From Modicisalibacter radicis (GTDB lineage: Bacteria > Pseudomonadota > Gammaproteobacteria > Pseudomonadales > Halomonadaceae): 64,000 nt of DNA. The position numbers and the translations under genes were made by a program. This document shows positions 59,895-64,000 of the stretch, in pieces (positions within the stretch are counted from its first letter, which is position 1; each line of letters opens with the position of its first letter). The DNA lies in the NCBI RefSeq assembly GCF_900961225.1, contig NZ_CAAHFN010000109.1:1-64000 (forward strand). Direction: 5' to 3'. The notes under the pieces are model-generated. The model was not told the origin of the DNA and did no database searches. It saw only the letters and a list, made by a program, of their open reading frames with translations.

Positions 59895-61112
59895 TCAACG
59901 AGAAGGCAGGTACTCGAGGGGATCTTGAGGCTGGCCTTCCTTGCGTACCTCAAAGTGCAACTTGACGCCATCGGCATCGGTATTACCCATGGTGGCGATC
60001 ACTTCTCCTGCCTTGACCACGTCGTTTTCCTGGACTCTCAGCGTGTCATTGTGCGCATAGGCGCTCAGGAAACGATCGTTGTGCTTGAGTAGGATGAGAT
60101 TGCCATAGCCGCGTACGCCATCCCCCGCGTAGACCACGATACCCGGCCCTGCCGCTCTGACAGGTTGCCCCTTTTGCCCGGCTATATCAATGCCGGCGGT
60201 GATGTTAGATCCATCACCAAAACGTCCAATGACCTCGCCCTCGGCGGGCCACTGCCAGGGGATATCCTCGACCGGCGAGTAGCTGCGCTGCTGCGCGCTC
60301 GGCTCGCTCGCACCACCGGCGACCGCCGTGCCGGCGTCGGTCGCGTCGCCCGCCGGGGAGCCGGACTGCGGCGTTTCCGACGCGGCCTGATCCGAGGCCG
60401 TCTCATCCTGCTGGCTATCCGTTGTAGCCGAGGAAGATGACGCGCGTGTGTCGGCCGTTGCCAGGCGTTCGTCGCTCGCGGCAGGGTCCGCCGCGTCGGC
60501 GGCCTCGGCTGCGGCCTGCTCACGCGCGATAGCCGCCTGTTCCTGGCGATCGCGCTCGCTGAGCTGGCCATCGGCGCCCGGGCTTTCGAAGTTGTATACG
60601 GGGCCCGGGCCGGCCGCGCCACCGGCTCCCGCCGCGCCGGCCAGCGCCTGGCTGCTGGGCGCCTGGGAGGTCGCACCGTCGTCCAGCGGCTCGCTGGACA
60701 GTCGCCGGTTGCGCTCGATGGTCTGGGTATCCGGGGCCAGCCAGTCGGGATTCTGCTCCGTCGCCTGGGTCGAGGCGCCGCTGGTCGCCGCCCCCGCCTG
60801 TGCACCCGACGCGCCCGACGATGCCAGCGCCTGGCCGTTCGCGCCGGCGCCGGAACCGGCATCGAGACGCAGGGTCTGGCCGGGCTCGATGCGGTAGGGC
60901 GGCGAGATGCCGTTGAGCCGCGCCAGTTCGCGGAAGTCCATGTTGTTGCGCCAGGCGATGCCGTAGAGGGTATCGCCGGACTGCACGGTGACCGCTTCGC
61001 GGGGTTGCTGGTTGCGGCTGACGGACAGGTCGCTGACCTGGGGGGCACTGCCGGACGAGGCGCAGCCCGCCACTGTCAGGGCCAGCACCGAAACCAGAAA
61101 AGCCTTGCGCAT
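59895..61112 (-). CDS. nlpD: lipoprotein NlpD, activator of murein amidase
   Basis: A 405-residue lipoprotein. A lipobox (LTVAGC, cysteine about residue 17) predicts outer-membrane anchoring. A LysM domain follows (about 43-85, VQSGDTLYGIAWRNNMDFRE), then a long low-complexity Ala/Gly/Ser/Gln-rich linker (about 90-285), and a C-terminal LytM domain. The LytM zinc ligands are changed (GIDIAG instead of HxxxD), as in E. coli NlpD, so it should activate AmiC rather than cut peptidoglycan itself. Lies 4 bp after the DUF368 gene. Confidence 0.95.
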   Translation of the reverse strand: MRKAFLVSVLALTVAGCASSGSAPQVSDLSVSRNQQPREAVTVQSGDTLYGIAWRNNMDFRELARLNGISPPYRIEPGQTLRLDAGSGAGANGQALASSGASGAQAGAATSGASTQATEQNPDWLAPDTQTIERNRRLSSEPLDDGATSQAPSSQALAGAAGAGGAAGPGPVYNFESPGADGQLSERDRQEQAAIAREQAAAEAADAADPAASDERLATADTRASSSSATTDSQQDETASDQAASETPQSGSPAGDATDAGTAVAGGASEPSAQQRSYSPVEDIPWQWPAEGEVIGRFGDGSNITAGIDIAGQKGQPVRAAGPGIVVYAGDGVRGYGNLILLKHNDRFLSAYAHNDTLRVQENDVVKAGEVIATMGNTDADGVKLHFEVRKEGQPQDPLEYLPSR

Positions 61113-61116
61113 GAAT

Positions 61117-62046
61117 TCAATGCTCCTTGAAGGATGACGTGGAACGTTCGCCCACCACCAGTACCAGCACCAGGCCACAGGCCATGAGTGCCAGCGCCGA
61201 CCATAGCTGGGCCGGCTCACCGGTCAGCGCTGCATAATCGTCGGGCCATAGAAAGCGATAGTCGAGTGGAATGATCTGCTGTTCGGCCCCCAGTTGATAA
61301 CGCGTCATCTCCCGCCATGGCCAGAGCAGCGGCAGCGAGCCGACGATGAACCCGGCCAGCAGCTGCAACGTGGCGGCATGATGGTGACGAAACAGCCAGG
61401 CCAGCAGCCGCGAGCAGGTCGCCAGCCCGATCAGGCAACCGATGCCGAACTGCAGGATCAAGCCTATGTCGAGACTCTTTATGCCCGTCATTACGGTGCC
61501 GTAAAGGCCCATGCTCAGCAACAGGAAACTGCCCGACACGCCGGGCAGCAGCATCGCGCTGATGGCGATGGCGCCGCCGACCACCAGCTGGAGGGCGCCG
61601 AGCCCGCTCAGCGCCGGCATCAGGCCCGGCAACAGCTGCGCCAGCAACATGCCGAGCGCCAGCAGCAGCACATGCCACAGCCGCCAACCGTTGATATGGC
61701 GTGTAACCACTACCGCCGAGGCCAGCACCAGACCGAAGAAGAAGGCGTTGAGCAGCAGCGGCTGATTGTCCATCAGGTAGGTGACCAGATGGGCAATGCT
61801 GACCAGGCTGGCGCCGATGCCCAGCAACAGCGGGATCAGGAACGCCAGGTTGAGATGCTCCGCCAGACCGCGCAGGCCGTCGCGACGCCAGGCCGCGTAG
61901 CCCGCCGGGCCGAACCGGCGAATCGTGTCGATGAGCTCCTCGTAGATGCCGGTGACGAAGGCGATGGTGCCGCCCGAAACGCCCGGCACGGCATCGGCGG
62001 CGCCCATCCCGGCGCCCTTGAAGAACAGCGAGAGTGCTCGCTTCAA
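61117..62046 (-). CDS. DUF368 membrane protein, candidate undecaprenyl-phosphate flippase (PopT-like)
   Basis: A 309-residue inner-membrane protein with about 9-10 helices in two repeats. Each repeat has the DUF368 P-G-V-S-G-G/S motif: AADAVPGVSGGTIAFVTG (about 17-34) and ISAMLLPGVSGSFLLLSMG (about 168-186). DUF368 proteins are one of two families reported to recycle undecaprenyl phosphate across the membrane. Here it is inserted between pcm and nlpD, in the same minus-strand series, a difference from the E. coli locus. Substrate is by family. Confidence 0.9.
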   Translation of the reverse strand: MKRALSLFFKGAGMGAADAVPGVSGGTIAFVTGIYEELIDTIRRFGPAGYAAWRRDGLRGLAEHLNLAFLIPLLLGIGASLVSIAHLVTYLMDNQPLLLNAFFFGLVLASAVVVTRHINGWRLWHVLLLALGMLLAQLLPGLMPALSGLGALQLVVGGAIAISAMLLPGVSGSFLLLSMGLYGTVMTGIKSLDIGLILQFGIGCLIGLATCSRLLAWLFRHHHAATLQLLAGFIVGSLPLLWPWREMTRYQLGAEQQIIPLDYRFLWPDDYAALTGEPAQLWSALALMACGLVLVLVVGERSTSSFKEH

Positions 62047-62094
62047 TGGTGGACTCCTTTCACAGGGTGTCGGGCCGGCGCATGGTCGGCCTCG

Positions 62095-62730
62095 TTAACG
62101 GATCACGCCTTCCAGCAGCGGCACGAAGCGCACCCGCTCGAGCCGCTGGCGCTCGTAGCATTCGCCATGCCGCTCGACCCGGGTCAGCCACTGCTCGCCG
62201 TCGTCGTCCTCGATCGGCGCGATCAGCGTGCCGCCATCAGCGAGCTGCGAAAGCAGCACCCCGGGCAGCTCGCTGGCGCAGGCGGTGAGCAGGATGGTGT
62301 CGAATGGCGCCGCTTCCGGCCAGCCGTGACCGCCGTCGGTCAACCGCAGCCGTACGTTGTGGACCCGCAACCGCGCCAGGCGCATGCGCGCGCGATCCTG
62401 CAGGACCCGGATACGCTCCAGCGACCAGACCGTAGGCACCAGCCGCGACAGGACCAGCGTCTGGTAGCCGGACCCGGTGCCGATCTCGAGCACGCGCCGG
62501 GGCTCGGCGGCCAGTACCATTTCGCTCATCCGCGCCACCATCCATGGCTGCGACAGCGTCTGACCGTGACCGATGGGCAGCGAGGTGTCCTCGTAGGCAC
62601 GGTGCGACAGGGCCTCGTCGAGAAACAGATGGCGCGGCTCGCGGGCCATCACCTCGAGCACCCGCGGATCGTCGATGCCGGTCTCGGCGAGACGCGCGAC
62701 CATGCGATCGCGGGTGCGCTGCGAGGTCAT
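62095..62730 (-). CDS. pcm: protein-L-isoaspartate O-methyltransferase
   Basis: A 211-residue SAM-dependent repair enzyme (EC 2.1.1.77) acting on isoaspartyl residues. Conserved motifs: PIGHGQTLSQPWMVARM (about 52-68), SAM-binding VLEIGTGSGYQT (about 80-91), DGGHGWPEAAPFD and LTACASELP. The start at 62730 (MTSQRTRDRM) matches the family; 24 further codons upstream overlap surE and are not used. Standard neighbour of surE. Confidence 0.95.
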   Translation of the reverse strand: MTSQRTRDRMVARLAETGIDDPRVLEVMAREPRHLFLDEALSHRAYEDTSLPIGHGQTLSQPWMVARMSEMVLAAEPRRVLEIGTGSGYQTLVLSRLVPTVWSLERIRVLQDRARMRLARLRVHNVRLRLTDGGHGWPEAAPFDTILLTACASELPGVLLSQLADGGTLIAPIEDDDGEQWLTRVERHGECYERQRLERVRFVPLLEGVIR

Positions 62731-62746
62731 GCCGATCCCGCTGATT

Positions 62747-63502
62747 TCACGCCTGTCCAGACAGCGCATCCAGCCAGCCCCGTACGTCGCCGATGGCCGC
62801 ATGCCGAGTCAGGTCGGTCTGCAGCGGGGTGATCGACACATAGCCAGCCTCGATGGCGGCAAAATCGGTATCCGAGCCTTCATCGGCACTCTCGCCGGCA
62901 GGCGCGATCCAGTAGCGCGTGCGTCCGCGCGGGTCCTTGACCTCGAGCGGACGCTGCGCGGGACCGCGATACCCCATGCGGGTGACGCGAAAGCCGCGAA
63001 TCTCTTCCCACGGCAGGTCGGGGACGTTGACGTTGAGCAGGCTGCGTGGCGGCAGCGACAGCGTATCCGCCGCGCCCACCAGGCTCGCCGCGACCCGCCC
63101 GGCGGTATCGAAATGGCGCGAGCCGACCAGCGACACGGCGATCGCCGCCATGCCCAGGTTGCGGCCCTCCATCGCCGCCGCCACGGTGCCCGAGTAGAGC
63201 ACGTCGTCGCCCAGGTTGCCGCCATGATTGATGCCCGAGATCACCAGGTCGGGCTTTTCGTCCCATACGCCGTTGACGCCCAGGTAGACGCAATCGGCCG
63301 GCGTGCCGTCGACGCTGTAGAAGCCATTGTCGAGCGCCGCCAGCGACAGCGGCCGCGACAGGGTCAAGGAGTTGCTCGCTCCGCTCTTGTCGCGATCCGG
63401 CGCCACCACGCGCAGGCGCGCATGCACGCTGAGCGCCTCGTAGAGCGCCTTGAGACCCGGCGCATGGACGCCATCGTCGTTGGAAAGCAGCAGTTTACGC
63501 AT
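62747..63502 (-). CDS. surE: 5'/3'-nucleotidase SurE
   Basis: A 251-residue metal-dependent survival phosphatase (EC 3.1.3.5). The metal site N8-D9-D10 is in LLSNDDGVHAPG; APDRDKSGASNSLTLSRPL, SGINHGGNLGDDVLYSGTVAAA and the conserved NVNVPDLPW follow. It lies 16 bp before pcm and 23 bp after truD, the usual truD-surE-pcm series. Full family length. Confidence 0.97.
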   Translation of the reverse strand: MRKLLLSNDDGVHAPGLKALYEALSVHARLRVVAPDRDKSGASNSLTLSRPLSLAALDNGFYSVDGTPADCVYLGVNGVWDEKPDLVISGINHGGNLGDDVLYSGTVAAAMEGRNLGMAAIAVSLVGSRHFDTAGRVAASLVGAADTLSLPPRSLLNVNVPDLPWEEIRGFRVTRMGYRGPAQRPLEVKDPRGRTRYWIAPAGESADEGSDTDFAAIEAGYVSITPLQTDLTRHAAIGDVRGWLDALSGQA

Positions 63503-63525
63503 CGTGTCTCCTTTTCATCCGCACG

Positions 63526-64000
63526 CTAGAGCGTGGGATGCGCGATCAATTCGCGCAGTACCGCCGTGGCGAAGGCACCGCGCGGCAACTCGAAGTGAAT
63601 CTCCAGCATCTCGCCGCGGCGCTCGAGACGCGGCTCGACCAGGCGCATGCGCAGCGCACGCCGGGCCAGCCGAACGCCGCTGCGCGCCAGGGCGCCGCAA
63701 AGCGCCGCATTGTCGTCCGCCAGGCGCCGTTCGTGGTCCGCCGGCTCGCCCCTCGCCTCGTTCTGCCCCACGCCCCAGAGCGGCCCGGCGGGGTGCAGGT
63801 CGAGCCGCGCGGCGCGTTCGGTCAGCGGCGCTCCGTCCGGCGACCCGGCGTCCGGCGTCCCGGCGTCCAGGTCGGCGACGAACTGGCTTTGCGTGCCGTC
63901 GAGCATCACCACGTCGCCGGCCAGCGGCGTCGCCCAGTCGCCGGCGCGAATCCGCGCCGCCAGCAGCTCGTTGAACAGATAACTGCGCGCGGTGGACAGC
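63526..64000 (-). CDS. truD: tRNA pseudouridine(13) synthase TruD, C-terminal part (cut by window edge)
   Basis: The last 157 codons of truD, open to the window edge. LSTARSYLFNELLAARI at the edge, then GDVVMLDGTQSQF, GPLWGVGQNEARGEPAD, ARRALRMRL and the terminal FELPRGAFATAVLRELI match the TruD C-terminus. The enzyme isomerises U13 of tRNA(Glu). The catalytic Asp lies beyond the window. A segment DAGTPDAGSPDGAP (about 63840-63870) is proline/aspartate-rich and looks like a short insertion. Confidence 0.93.
   Translation of the reverse strand, partial: LSTARSYLFNELLAARIRAGDWATPLAGDVVMLDGTQSQFVADLDAGTPDAGSPDGAPLTERAARLDLHPAGPLWGVGQNEARGEPADHERRLADDNAALCGALARSGVRLARRALRMRLVEPRLERRGEMLEIHFELPRGAFATAVLRELIAHPTL

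Overview
The window comes from a GC-rich gammaproteobacterium, most likely a Halomonas or Chromohalobacter relative (Halomonadaceae). This is an inference from the gammaproteobacterial truD-surE-pcm-nlpD-rpoS locus, the acidic proteins and protein features I recognise from that group; no rRNA is present to prove it. No tRNA, CRISPR array, prophage or complete insertion sequence is visible.

Bases 1-24000 are an accessory sugar-acid island with all genes on the minus strand. It holds three parallel modules for uronates and hexarates. Each module begins with the same 15-base operator core (7696-7710, 13764-13780, 23932-23948), followed by kdgD or its remnant and then a transporter set and dehydratases. 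Module 1 (7710 down to 1): decayed kdgD, TRAP transporter dctPQM, galactarolactone cycloisomerase (gci), galactarolactone isomerase (gli), uronate dehydrogenase (udh), a decayed gudD, a GntR regulator and the start of an alpha-ketoglutarate semialdehyde (KGSA) dehydrogenase cut by the window edge. Module 2 (13780 down to 8048): kdgD, gudD, dctPQM and a 50-residue membrane protein. Module 3 (23948 down to 14098): kdgD, tripartite tricarboxylate transporter tctCBA, garD, gudD, a second GntR regulator and a complete KGSA dehydrogenase, closed by a strong terminator. Together they take up uronates, glucarate and galactarate, convert them to 5-keto-4-deoxyglucarate, then to KGSA and 2-oxoglutarate. 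The two intact kdgD genes share a 787-bp tract with about four mismatches and abrupt ends, suggesting gene conversion or recent duplication.

Bases 24100-64000 are mostly core genome: sixA-gpsA; pntAB transhydrogenase; htpG with a clear sigma-32 promoter; a DUF1232 protein; slt; ribosomal protein THX; a DeaD-type helicase; a UPF0178 gene with a partial tandem duplicate and heptanucleotide arrays; an SLC13 permease; glyA; a MazEF-type toxin-antitoxin pair with a palindromic operator; ybbA-ybbP divergent from tesA; a Phd/RelE-type pair; a DMT exporter; zntB; a SelT/SelW-like thioredoxin-fold protein; an MFS transporter; a short LOV photoreceptor; ettA; a DUF2254 membrane protein; a DUF1328 protein; a lipid A acyltransferase; alr; tolC; and finally rpoS-nlpD-DUF368-pcm-surE-truD.

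Several families of intergenic repeats are scattered across the window: a roughly 100-bp hairpin element in three copies, a roughly 165-bp element with inverted ends in one full and one partial copy, GGGAAC-type repeats, and heptamer arrays at two loci sharing the same unit.
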